45,038 nucleotides of DNA, taken from an uncultured Lachnospiraceae bacterium (GTDB lineage: Bacteria > Bacillota > Clostridia > Lachnospirales > Lachnospiraceae). This document shows positions 32,805 through 40,502 of the stretch, one piece after another. Made by a program: the position numbers and the translations under genes. The DNA is taken from contig CANRGP010000006.1 of the NCBI GenBank assembly GCA_947630085.1, positions 1 to 45,038 of the forward strand, given 5' to 3'. How positions within the stretch are numbered: position 1 is the first letter of the stretch; every line of letters begins with the position of its first letter. The notes beneath the pieces are model-generated. The model searched no databases, was not told the origin of the DNA, and saw only the letters and a list, made by a program, of their open reading frames with translations.

Positions 32805-33767
32805 ATGGAGCGGAAACTGTCGGTGGTGGTTTCGGTCTACAATGAAGAGGCGGTCTTGGAGCAGTTTTACCGGGAAGCTGTCAGTGTCCTTGACGGCATT
32901 TCCTGGGATTACGAGCTTCTGTTTGTCAACGACGGAAGCGTGGATGACAGCCTGCGGATCCTGGATAGGCTTGCGGAGGCGGATCCCCATGTAAAGGTGG
33001 TCAGCTTTTCGAGAAATTTCGGCCACGAGGCGGCCATGATCGCCGGGCTGGATCACGCCCGCGCGGACGCCGTGCTCTGCATGGACGCGGATCTGCAGCA
33101 TCCCCCCGCCTGTATCCCGCAGATCGTGGAGAAGCTGGAGGAAGGATACCAGGTGGTAACCATGGTCCGGACCAGGAACCGGTCCGCGGGATGGCTTAAA
33201 AACGTCACCTCCGCGGCGTTCTACGGCCTGATCAATGCGGTGTCGGACGTACATTTTGAGCCCAACGCATCGGATTTTTTCGCTGTTGGGGAAAAAGCGG
33301 CCGCGGTACTCCGCAAAAATTACAGGGAGAAGATCCGTTTCCTGAGGGGATATGTGCAGAGCCTGGGATTCCGCCGGGCGGACATCGAATATGAAGCCGG
33401 CGTCCGGGCGGCGGGAAAGAGCAAATACAGCATCGGCAGGCTCTTCCGCTTCTCCATAAACGCTATCGTCTGCTTTTCCAATCTTCCGCTGAAGCTGGGG
33501 ATCTATGCAGGAATGGGCGCGGCGGCCCTGGGCGCGGTGGTGCTGATCTATACGCTTCTGACAAGGAAGGGAGCTCCCAGCGGCTATGCTACCATTGTGG
33601 TGCTGATCTGCTTTATGTTTGCGATCCTGTTCGTTCTGGTAGGGATCATCGGAGAATATATTTCCATTTTGTTTACGGAGATGAAGGACAGGCCCATTTA
33701 TATCGTTGAGGATACCAGGAACATCGATGTGACGGGGGATCCCGGCTGCGCGGCAAAGGAGCCATGA
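32805..33767 (+). CDS. GtrB/DPM1-like polyisoprenyl-phosphate glycosyltransferase
   Basis: The 320-residue protein has a GT2 domain (LSVVVSVYNEEAVLEQFY, LLFVNDGSVDDSLRIL, VLCMDADLQHPP with the DxD) and two C-terminal membrane helices (about 236-258 and 268-292), the arrangement of GtrB, ArnC and DPM1-like enzymes. These make undecaprenyl-phosphate sugars that are flipped and used by membrane glycosyltransferases. I start at ATG 32805, downstream of AAGGAAGG; an in-frame extension into licD is not supported. No GtrA-type flippase is next to it, but the polytopic protein at 28020 may be the acceptor-side transferase. It ends one base before the ThrE gene. Confidence 0.9.
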   Translation: MERKLSVVVSVYNEEAVLEQFYREAVSVLDGISWDYELLFVNDGSVDDSLRILDRLAEADPHVKVVSFSRNFGHEAAMIAGLDHARADAVLCMDADLQHPPACIPQIVEKLEEGYQVVTMVRTRNRSAGWLKNVTSAAFYGLINAVSDVHFEPNASDFFAVGEKAAAVLRKNYREKIRFLRGYVQSLGFRRADIEYEAGVRAAGKSKYSIGRLFRFSINAIVCFSNLPLKLGIYAGMGAAALGAVVLIYTLLTRKGAPSGYATIVVLICFMFAILFVLVGIIGEYISILFTEMKDRPIYIVEDTRNIDVTGDPGCAAKEP

Positions 33768-33768
33768 G

Positions 33769-34539
33769 ATGGAAAGGGATGTGATGGAGGTCGCCATAGA
33801 GGCCGGCCATATCCTGCTGGAAAACGGAGCGGAGATCTTCAGGGTGGAGGAAACCATCTACCGGATCAGCAGGCATTACGGGGTAAATACGGGCAATGTA
33901 TTTACTTTGAGCAACGGGATATTCGTGACGGCTGAAAGCGCGGGGAAGGAGCCCTTCGCAAAGGTGCTGCACGTACCGGTGGGAAGCGCGCATCTGGACC
34001 GGGTGGCGGCGGTCAATCAGCTTTCGCGGGAGATCGAGGAAGGCAAATATACGGTTCAGGAGGCCAGGGAGGCTCTGGAGCGGATCCGGAAGATGCCGTC
34101 AAAGCGCCCGCTGGTTCAGGTCGCCGCCGGCGCGCTGGGGAGCGGTGCGTTCGCCTATCTGTACGGAGGCGCTCTTTCGGACAGTCTGGCCGCTGCCGTC
34201 GCGGGCGCGGTTCTGTATATATATATTCTGATGGTAAGCCGCCCTCATCTCTCAAAGATGGTGGGAAGCATCACCGGGGCTATGGTGGCGACTATAGTCA
34301 GTGTGCTTGTCTATGCGCTGGGGCTGGGAAAGCATCTGGATTATATTGTGATCGGCTCCGTGGTGGCGCTGATCCCTGGCGTCGCTTTTACCAATGCCAT
34401 CCGGGACATCACGGATGAAAACTATCTGGCGGGAGTGGTCCGTATGCTGGACGCCCTGCTGGTCTTTTTCTGCATTGCCATCGGCGTCGGGCTTGTCTAT
34501 GCGCTGGTACACTGGCTGACGGGAGGTGCGCTGCTATGA
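33769..34539 (+). CDS. Threonine/serine exporter N-terminal (ThrE) family protein
   Basis: The 256-residue protein has the ThrE N-terminal domain: a soluble N-terminus with the conserved LLENGAEIFRVEETIYRI, NVFTLSNGIFVT, then five hydrophobic segments from about residue 110. In Clostridia the exporter is usually split into this part and a short second subunit, encoded here by the next gene with an ATGA overlap. Family members export threonine, serine or small organic acids. It follows the GtrB-like gene by one base. Its link to the glycan cluster is positional only. Confidence 0.9.
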   Translation: MERDVMEVAIEAGHILLENGAEIFRVEETIYRISRHYGVNTGNVFTLSNGIFVTAESAGKEPFAKVLHVPVGSAHLDRVAAVNQLSREIEEGKYTVQEAREALERIRKMPSKRPLVQVAAGALGSGAFAYLYGGALSDSLAAAVAGAVLYIYILMVSRPHLSKMVGSITGAMVATIVSVLVYALGLGKHLDYIVIGSVVALIPGVAFTNAIRDITDENYLAGVVRMLDALLVFFCIAIGVGLVYALVHWLTGGALL

Positions 34540-34979
34540 GCCTTGTGTTTCAGGTGGGAGCGGCGGTCCTGGGGACCGTGGGATTTTCCGTGATGTTCAG
34601 CGTGCCGAGGGCGGATTACCCGCTTTGCGGCCTGGCGGGAGGAGCCGGCTGGCTGGTGTACTGCCTGACGCTCCCGCGTCTTGACGCGCCGGGGGCCACG
34701 CTTCTCGCTACGGTGCTGGTTGTGTTTCTGTCGCGGCTTTTTGCGGTCCGGCGAAGGTGTCCGGTTACCATTTTCCTGATACCCGGCATCATACCGCTGG
34801 TTCCCGGAGGAGGCATTTACTGGACCGCTTATTATATGGTGTTTGACCGCTTCCGGGAGGCGGCGCAGACCGGCTTCGACGCCGTGAAGGTCGCCGTGGC
34901 CATCGTTCTGGGGATCGTGTTTGTGTTCCAGGTTCCCCAGAGCGTTTTCCGGATCGGGATGAGGAGGTGCCCAAAATGA
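34536..34979 (+). CDS. Threonine/serine exporter C-terminal (ThrE_2) family protein
   Basis: The 147-residue, four-helix membrane protein completes the split ThrE exporter: it has the ThrE_2 features VFLSRLFAVRRRCPVTIFLIPGIIPLVPGGGIY, seen here in pieces around residues 65-95, and a short polar tail. It overlaps the larger subunit by 4 bases and its own stop overlaps the pyrC start by 4 bases (ATGA). The overlaps imply coupled translation with both neighbours. Confidence 0.9.
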   Translation: MSLVFQVGAAVLGTVGFSVMFSVPRADYPLCGLAGGAGWLVYCLTLPRLDAPGATLLATVLVVFLSRLFAVRRRCPVTIFLIPGIIPLVPGGGIYWTAYYMVFDRFREAAQTGFDAVKVAVAIVLGIVFVFQVPQSVFRIGMRRCPK

Positions 34980-36244
34980 TCCTGATAAAAGGAGCAAGGG
35001 TCGCGGACCCGGAACGTCTTGTCCTGTATGAGGGAGATATTGTGCTGGAGGGAGACAGGATCGCCGGGATCGGGACATATGAGGACGACGGCTCGTATGA
35101 CTCCGTTATCGATGCTTCGGGGCTGACGGCGGCTCCGGGACTGGTGGATGTCCACGTCCATTTCCGCGATCCGGGACTGACCTACAAGGAGGATATCCTG
35201 ACGGGGGCGGCAGCGGCGGCTGCGGGCGGCTATACTACGGTAGTCTGTATGGCCAACACGAAGCCTGCCATCGACAATGCGGATACTCTGGAATATGTGC
35301 TTGCAAAGGGCAGAGAGACGGGGATCCATGTGCTCGCGGCGGCTGCGGTATCCATGGGGCTCAGCGGAAAAGAGACGGTTCCCATGGAGGCGCTCGCGGC
35401 GGCGGGGGCCTGCGGGTTTACCGACGACGGAAAGCCGGTGACGGATGCGGCGCTCCTGCGTGAGGCTCTGGAGAGGGCGGCTGCCCTGCATCTTCCGGTG
35501 AGCCTTCACGAGGAAGACCCGTCGCTGATCCGGCAGAGCGGGATTAACCACGGGGCCGCGGCGGAGTCCCTGGGCCTTTACGGAGCGCCCGCGGCGGCGG
35601 AGACCAGCCTTACGGCCAGGGACTGTATGCTTGCTCTGGATACGGGGGCGGCGATTCATATCCAGCACGTAAGCTCGGCGGATACCGTCAGCCTGATCCG
35701 GGCCATGAAAGGGATCGGTGTTCCGGTGACCGCGGAGGTGACGCCCCATCACTTCACGCTGACCGAGGAGGCGGTGACGGAGAAGGGTACTCTGGCCAAG
35801 ATGAATCCGCCCCTGAGAGGGGAGCGGGACCGCCTGGCCCTTATCAGAGGGCTGCAGGACGGAACCATTGACATGATAGCCACGGATCACGCCCCGCACA
35901 GCGCAGAGGAGAAGGACAGGCCGTTTACAGAGGCCCCGAGCGGGATTATTGGGCTGGAGACGGCTCTGGCGCTGGGAATCACGGAGCTGGTAGAGAAACG
36001 GTACCTGACGCTTCCGGAGCTGATGGCGAAGATGAGTCTGAATCCGGCCCGCCTTTATCACCTGGAATGCGGCCGCATGGAAGCGGGCGCGCCGGCGGAC
36101 CTGGTGCTGTTTGACCCGGAAGAAAAGTGGACGGCCGGCCGGTTCCGGTCCCGTTCCGCCAATTCGCCTTTTATCGGGCGGGAGCTCAAGGGCCGCGTGA
36201 AATACACGATCTGCGGGGGAAATATCATATACCGCGATTTATAA
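34976..36244 (+). CDS. pyrC: Dihydroorotase
   Basis: PyrC closes carbamoyl-aspartate to dihydroorotate in pyrimidine synthesis. The 422-residue protein has the zinc-binding H60-x-H62 in DVHVHFRDPG, the substrate-binding CMANTKP, HVSSADTV, EVTPHHFTLT, and the ATDHAPHS motif, all as in type I bacterial dihydroorotases. The ATG at 34976 lies seven bases after GAGGAGGT and overlaps the ThrE_2 stop. No other pyr gene is adjacent, so its position is odd. Supply of CTP for the CDP-sugar genes upstream is a possible but unproven reason for the grouping. A lipoprotein gene follows after 23 bases. Confidence 0.95.
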   Translation: MILIKGARVADPERLVLYEGDIVLEGDRIAGIGTYEDDGSYDSVIDASGLTAAPGLVDVHVHFRDPGLTYKEDILTGAAAAAAGGYTTVVCMANTKPAIDNADTLEYVLAKGRETGIHVLAAAAVSMGLSGKETVPMEALAAAGACGFTDDGKPVTDAALLREALERAAALHLPVSLHEEDPSLIRQSGINHGAAAESLGLYGAPAAAETSLTARDCMLALDTGAAIHIQHVSSADTVSLIRAMKGIGVPVTAEVTPHHFTLTEEAVTEKGTLAKMNPPLRGERDRLALIRGLQDGTIDMIATDHAPHSAEEKDRPFTEAPSGIIGLETALALGITELVEKRYLTLPELMAKMSLNPARLYHLECGRMEAGAPADLVLFDPEEKWTAGRFRSRSANSPFIGRELKGRVKYTICGGNIIYRDL

Positions 36245-36267
36245 AAAAAGAAAAGAGGGAGAAAATC

Positions 36268-37026
36268 ATGAAAAAAATGTTGAAGACGGCAGTCATATGC
36301 GGAGCACTGATCCTGACCGCCTGCGCCCCGAAGGACGGCGGAGCCGGAACGGAGGTCACGGCGGCAGAGACCACGGCAGAGACGGAGGCTGCGGCAGAGA
36401 CCACGGCAGAGACGGAGGCTGCGGCGGAGACCACGGCAGAGACAGAGACCGCGGCGGAGACGGAGGCTGCGGCGGAAACTGCGGCAGAACCGGAGACCGC
36501 GGAGCAGGAGACGGACGCCGGGGAAACGGTGCCGGAGAATATCGTGGGAGCCGATGGAGCGGGGATCCGCATTATAATCGAGAACCCCGGCATAGTGACA
36601 GGAGAAGTGACGGACGTGGGAATGAGCACGGTTACGGTGCGCTCCGAAGTGGACGGCGAGGAGTACACCTTCTCCCGGGAAGATGCGGAAACGTACCTGG
36701 AGGACGGGCTGGTTGTCGGCGGATTCGTGGAGGTGGTTTACAGCGGTGTGCCGGACGGAACGGATACCACAGGCGTCCAGGTCCTTCTGATACAGGACAA
36801 CATACGCAAGACCATTACCGGTACAGTGGTGGACGAGGAGATGAGCACGATCCGGATCGAAACGGAGGACGGGCGTGAGCTGACATTTTCCAAGGAGCTG
36901 GCTGAATCGGATCGCCCGGAGGGCTCCGTGCCGGGGGCCGCGGTGACGCTGGAGTATACGGGGGAGATATTCGACGGGGATGATACACAGTTCGCTTTCG
37001 TCTGGAAAATTTCCGACGCGGATTAA
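36268..37026 (+). CDS. Lipoprotein with Thr/Ala/Glu repeat linker
   Basis: The 252-residue protein has a lipoprotein signal (MKKMLKTAVICGALILTAC, lipobox LTAC, C19 modified), then a low-complexity linker of Glu, Thr and Ala repeats (about 27-88) and a C-terminal region with two similar beta-rich segments: GEVTDVGMSTVTVRSEVDGE (about 112-131) and GTVVDEEMSTIRIETEDGRE (about 188-207), suggesting a duplicated domain. Function is unknown; it should sit on the outer face of the membrane with the linker as a stalk. The ATG is preceded by AGAGGGAGAAAATC. An in-frame extension to 36127 overlaps pyrC and lacks the signal. Confidence 0.85.
   Translation: MKKMLKTAVICGALILTACAPKDGGAGTEVTAAETTAETEAAAETTAETEAAAETTAETETAAETEAAAETAAEPETAEQETDAGETVPENIVGADGAGIRIIIENPGIVTGEVTDVGMSTVTVRSEVDGEEYTFSREDAETYLEDGLVVGGFVEVVYSGVPDGTDTTGVQVLLIQDNIRKTITGTVVDEEMSTIRIETEDGRELTFSKELAESDRPEGSVPGAAVTLEYTGEIFDGDDTQFAFVWKISDAD
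36361..36450 (+). repeat. Thirty-base tandem repeat in the lipoprotein linker
   Basis: Two identical 30-base units (36361-36390 and 36391-36420) and a third diverged unit (36421-36450) encode AAETTAETEA-type decapeptides; related shorter units continue to about 36480. In-frame repeats of this kind commonly vary in number between strains. Confidence 0.88.
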
Positions 37027-37044
37027 ATATTTTTCGTAAAATAC

Positions 37045-37072
37045 TTGAAAAATAACGGATTTCATGTAAAAT
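37045..37072 (+). promoter_or_regulatory. Sigma-A type promoter for the ABC-F gene
   Basis: TTGAAA (37045-37050), 16 bases, TAAAAT (37067-37072), in the AT-rich 90-base gap before the ABC-F ATG at 37117. Confidence 0.6.
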
Positions 37073-37116
37073 GAGATTGTTTTTACCGTTGAATGGCTTC
37101 GTTTGGAGGGAAGTTT

Positions 37117-38766
37117 ATGATCAGTGCCAATAACATTACGCTTCGGGTGGGAAAAAAGGCGTTGTTTGAAGATGTGAACATCAAGTTCGTGGAAGGAAAC
37201 TGCTACGGGGTCATCGGCGCCAACGGGGCCGGCAAGTCCACGTTCCTCCGGATCCTTTCGGGCCAGCTGGAGCCGACGTCGGGAGATGTAGTCATCACCG
37301 ACGGACAGCGGCTTTCCTTTCTGCAGCAGGATCATTTTAAATACGACGCTTATCCGGTGATCGACACGGTGATCCTCGGGAACCCCCGCCTGTATCAGGT
37401 AATGAAGGAAAAAGACGCCATTTACATGAAAGAGGATTTCTCCGATGAGGACGGCATCCGGGCCGCGGAGCTGGAGGGGGAATTCGCGGAGATGAACGGC
37501 TGGGAAGCGGAGTCGGACGCGGCGAACCTGCTGAATGGCCTGGGCGTAGACACCCAGTTCCATTACACGCTGATGAAGGACCTGAACGGCGCGCTCAAGG
37601 TCAAGGTTCTTCTGGCGCAGGCTCTGTTTGGGAATCCCGATATCCTGCTTCTCGACGAGCCCACCAACAACATGGACCTGGATGCCATTTCCTGGCTGGA
37701 AGAGTTTTTGATCAATTTTGAGAATACGGTCATTGTCGTGTCCCATGACCGGTACTTCCTGAACAAGGTCTGCACCCAGATCGCGGACATCGACTACGGG
37801 AAGATCCAGCTCTATGCCGGCAACTATGACTTCTGGTATGAATCCAGCCAGCTTATGGTCCGCCAGATGAAGGAGGCAAACCGCAAGAAGGAGGAGAAGA
37901 TCAAGGAGCTCCAGGAGTTTATCCAGCGCTTCTCCGCCAACGCCTCCAAATCCAAACAGGCGACCTCCCGGAAGAGAGCCCTGGAAAAGATCCAGCTGGA
38001 CGACATCAAGCCATCCAGCCGGAAATATCCGTATATTGATTTTCGCCCGTTCCGCGAGATCGGAAACGAAGTGCTCACGGTGCAGAATCTTTCCAAGACC
38101 GTGGACGGGGTAAAGGTTCTGGACAACATTTCCTTTATCCTGAACCGCAATGACAAGGTCGCCCTGGTGGGACCGAATGAACAGGCCAAGACCGTGCTTT
38201 TCCAGATCCTTTCCGGACAGATGGAACCGGATGAGGGAGAGTACAAATGGGGCCTTACCACTACCCAGTCCTACTTCCCCAAGGACAACAGCGCCGAATT
38301 CAACAATGAGGATACGATTGTGGAATGGCTGACCCAGTACTCGCCGGAAAAGGATGTGACATACGTCCGGGGATTCCTGGGGAGGATGCTGTTCGCGGGA
38401 GAGGACGGTGTGAAGAAGGTGAAGGTCCTGTCCGGAGGCGAGAAGGTGCGGTGTATGCTGTCCAAGCTGATGATCTCCGGAGCCAACGTGCTGATGCTGG
38501 ACGAACCCACCGATCATCTGGATATGGAATCGATTACGGCGCTGAACACCGGCCTGACAAAATTCCCCGGCGTTCTGATCTTTTCTTCCCGTGACCACCA
38601 GATCGTCCAGACTACGGCCAACCGGATCATGGAGATCGTAAACGGCCAGCTGATCGACAAGATCACTACCTACGACGAGTATCTGGAGAGCGATGAGATG
38701 GCGAGAAAACGCCAGATATTTACAGTTGTCAATACCGACGATGAGGAACCGCTGGACGGCGAATAA
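37117..38766 (+). CDS. ABC-F family ATPase (YkpA/YbiT-like)
   Basis: The 549-residue cytoplasmic protein has two ABC domains joined by a charged linker (EANRKKEEKIKELQEFIQRF) and no membrane segments, the ABC-F layout. Domain 1 has Walker A GANGAGKST and LLLDEPTNNMDLDAISWLE. Domain 2 has LSGGEKVRCML and LMLDEPTDHLDMESI, but its Walker A is GPNEQAKT, with Ala where the canonical motif has Gly before Lys; I believe this occurs in the YkpA-like subgroup, so it need not be a defect. ABC-F proteins act at the ribosome. No antibiotic-resistance extension is evident. The ATG follows GGAGGGAAGTTT. It has its own promoter. Confidence 0.92.
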   Translation: MISANNITLRVGKKALFEDVNIKFVEGNCYGVIGANGAGKSTFLRILSGQLEPTSGDVVITDGQRLSFLQQDHFKYDAYPVIDTVILGNPRLYQVMKEKDAIYMKEDFSDEDGIRAAELEGEFAEMNGWEAESDAANLLNGLGVDTQFHYTLMKDLNGALKVKVLLAQALFGNPDILLLDEPTNNMDLDAISWLEEFLINFENTVIVVSHDRYFLNKVCTQIADIDYGKIQLYAGNYDFWYESSQLMVRQMKEANRKKEEKIKELQEFIQRFSANASKSKQATSRKRALEKIQLDDIKPSSRKYPYIDFRPFREIGNEVLTVQNLSKTVDGVKVLDNISFILNRNDKVALVGPNEQAKTVLFQILSGQMEPDEGEYKWGLTTTQSYFPKDNSAEFNNEDTIVEWLTQYSPEKDVTYVRGFLGRMLFAGEDGVKKVKVLSGGEKVRCMLSKLMISGANVLMLDEPTDHLDMESITALNTGLTKFPGVLIFSSRDHQIVQTTANRIMEIVNGQLIDKITTYDEYLESDEMARKRQIFTVVNTDDEEPLDGE

Positions 38767-38785
38767 ACAGCCGCCTTACGGTTCC
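38745..38785. terminator. Nested hairpin between the convergent ABC-F and BCCT genes
   Basis: GGAACCG (38745-38751) pairs with CGGTTCC (38779-38785), and inside it CGGC (38757-38760) with GCCG (38770-38773). The structure covers both stop codons, leaving 9 bases between genes, and is followed on the + strand by a T/C-rich run. It could stop transcripts from both sides, though the T tract is weak. Confidence 0.4.
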
Positions 38786-40329
38786 TTCCGTTCTTTCTTC
38801 TCGCGCAGATAGGCGTCTGCGTCCTTAAAGAAGCTGCCGATGATCAGGAGCATGATGATCCCCACCGGAAAAGCGGCAATGATGGAGACCGACTGCAGAT
38901 TGGCCATGGAATTCTCCGAAAAGATCAGCGCAATGGGGAACAGGATCAGCATGACCGCCCAGAACAGCCGGATATTTCTGTGCGGCTCCGCGCCCGGAGC
39001 CAGGGACTTATAGGAATATGTGGCGGCCACCATGGTGATCGAATCGAAGGATGTGGCGTAAAAAGCGATCATCGTTACGGCAAGGAGAAGGAGCCCGATC
39101 CTGGCAAGAGGCAGGGTCTGCATCACGGAGATGATCACTTCATACAGATTTCCGCCCGCGGCATACTGGCCGATCAGGTCCGCCGCGCCGGTCACCTGGA
39201 GATTCAGGCTGTAATTGCCGAGGACGATAAACGAGGTGAAGGTCCCGGCAAGCCCCCAGAAATATCCGCCCAGGATCGTCTGCCGGATGGTCCGGCCGCC
39301 GCTTATGGAGCCGATGAAGAAAGGAGTGGCCACGCACCAGACCATCCAGTAGGCCCAGTAAAAAATGGTCCAGTTCTGGGGGAAAGAGGTTTCCCTGAGG
39401 GCATCGGTCCAGGTTGAAAGGCCGATGAAGTTCTGGACGAGGTTCCCGACGGCGGTGATGCCTGTCTCAATAATATACCGGGGATGTCCGCCCCCGATGA
39501 ATACATAGAGCAGAAGCGCAAAAAACAGATAGGTACAGGAGGCCGCCAGCCGCGCGACACCCTTCATCCCGAAATATACGGTGAAGGTATAGACCAGGCA
39601 GATCAGCGCCAGTATCAGGATGGTCAGCAGATTGGACTGGGGAATGTGGAACACCGTGCTGATGGCCATGGAGAGCAGCGGAGTAGCCAGGGCAAAGGTA
39701 GTGGCAGTCCCTGCCAGCAGGGCAAATACGGCGGTCAGGTCGATCAGCTTCCCTGCCGGGCCGTCCACATACTTTCCGAGAATGGGCCGGCAGGCTTCCG
39801 AGTATTTCTGTTTGGAGCGCCTGCGGACATGGAGCATGAAACCGAAGGCCGCCGCCAGGACCATATAAAAGCTCCAGGGAATGGGCCCCCAGTGAAAAAG
39901 CGGGTAAGTCGAGGCCCAGTCCTGGATCCCGCCCATCGATTCGATCCGGCTTTCTCCGGCATACAGGATCCATTCGCAGAGCGAGTAGAAAAGAATGTCG
40001 GCCGCCAGACCGGCGGTGAACATCATGGAGCCCCACTGAAACGAGCTGTAGCGCGGCTTTTCAAGATTCCCCAGACGGATGGAGCCGTACCTGGAGAACG
40101 CGATATAGAGGGAGCATAAAAACATTCCGAGCCCGATGAGCAGATAGCAGCTGCCCAGCTCGTCCCCCAGAAAGTACCGGATGGATGATATCACATTTCC
40201 GGAGGAATCCGGGAAGACGACGAACAGAATGCACAGAAGCAGGATGCAGACAAACGGGATCACCGTAGTGATCCAGTCAAGCTGTTTCCTGAGAGGCTGT
40301 GCGCCGGAAGTATCATTTGTCTGTTTCAT
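38776..40329 (-). CDS. BCCT-family betaine/carnitine/choline transporter
   Basis: BCCT proteins move quaternary amines across the membrane by ion coupling or exchange. The 517-residue protein has twelve predicted helices and the family signature region FYWAYWMVWCVATPFFIGSI followed by SGGRTIRQTILGGYFWG, plus the W-rich segment upstream (SLCEWILYAGES). I start at the ATG at 40329 (MKQTNDTSGAQ), which has CAAGGAGTTTGCT upstream; the in-frame extension to 40431 has no ribosome site. The substrate (glycine betaine, carnitine or choline) cannot be told. It has its own promoter and a leader inverted repeat. Confidence 0.92.
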   Translation of the reverse strand: MKQTNDTSGAQPLRKQLDWITTVIPFVCILLLCILFVVFPDSSGNVISSIRYFLGDELGSCYLLIGLGMFLCSLYIAFSRYGSIRLGNLEKPRYSSFQWGSMMFTAGLAADILFYSLCEWILYAGESRIESMGGIQDWASTYPLFHWGPIPWSFYMVLAAAFGFMLHVRRRSKQKYSEACRPILGKYVDGPAGKLIDLTAVFALLAGTATTFALATPLLSMAISTVFHIPQSNLLTILILALICLVYTFTVYFGMKGVARLAASCTYLFFALLLYVFIGGGHPRYIIETGITAVGNLVQNFIGLSTWTDALRETSFPQNWTIFYWAYWMVWCVATPFFIGSISGGRTIRQTILGGYFWGLAGTFTSFIVLGNYSLNLQVTGAADLIGQYAAGGNLYEVIISVMQTLPLARIGLLLLAVTMIAFYATSFDSITMVAATYSYKSLAPGAEPHRNIRLFWAVMLILFPIALIFSENSMANLQSVSIIAAFPVGIIMLLIIGSFFKDADAYLREKKERKEP

Positions 40330-40341
40330 AGCAAACTCCTT

Positions 40342-40376
40342 GTTCAAAAAATATTTATTTATAGGATATATTGAAC
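40342..40376 (-). promoter_or_regulatory. Inverted repeat in the BCCT leader
   Basis: GTTCAA (40342-40347) and TTGAAC (40371-40376) flank a 23-base AT-rich spacer between the predicted start site and ribosome site of the BCCT gene. It could be an operator or a leader hairpin. Confidence 0.25.
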
Positions 40377-40405
40377 ATGATATCACGGTCCGGCCCGGAT
40401 TGCAA
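40377..40405 (-). promoter_or_regulatory. Promoter of the BCCT gene
   Basis: On the - strand, TTGCAA (40405 to 40400), 17 bases, TATCAT (40382 to 40377), the latter preceded by TGA for an extended -10. Confidence 0.6.
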
Positions 40406-40467
40406 GAGAAAAAATGACGATTTTCTGACATTTGAAAAAAGCACTACAAAAAACAGAAAAAATAGGC

Positions 40468-40473
40468 TATACT
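40468..40473 (+). promoter_or_regulatory. Candidate -10 element of the small lipoprotein gene
   Basis: TATACT lies 30 bases before the ATG at 40503 in an A-rich stretch. No convincing -35 is found at the right distance (TACAAA at 40445-40450 is poor). Confidence 0.35.
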
Positions 40474-40502
40474 GTTACTGTTTGCATAAGGAGGAAACGA
40501 AG

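Noticed and set aside
37843-38280. Antibiotic-resistance ABC-F (Msr/Vga/Lsa type)
   Set aside because: The interdomain linker is short and charged with no extended resistance loop, and the overall sequence is closer to housekeeping YkpA/YbiT-like proteins.
36058-38598. 846-codon open frame on the - strand
   Set aside because: It runs antisense across pyrC's end, the lipoprotein and most of the ABC-F gene, all of which have clear motifs and ribosome sites; its Arg/Leu/Cys-rich repeat is the mirror of the lipoprotein linker.
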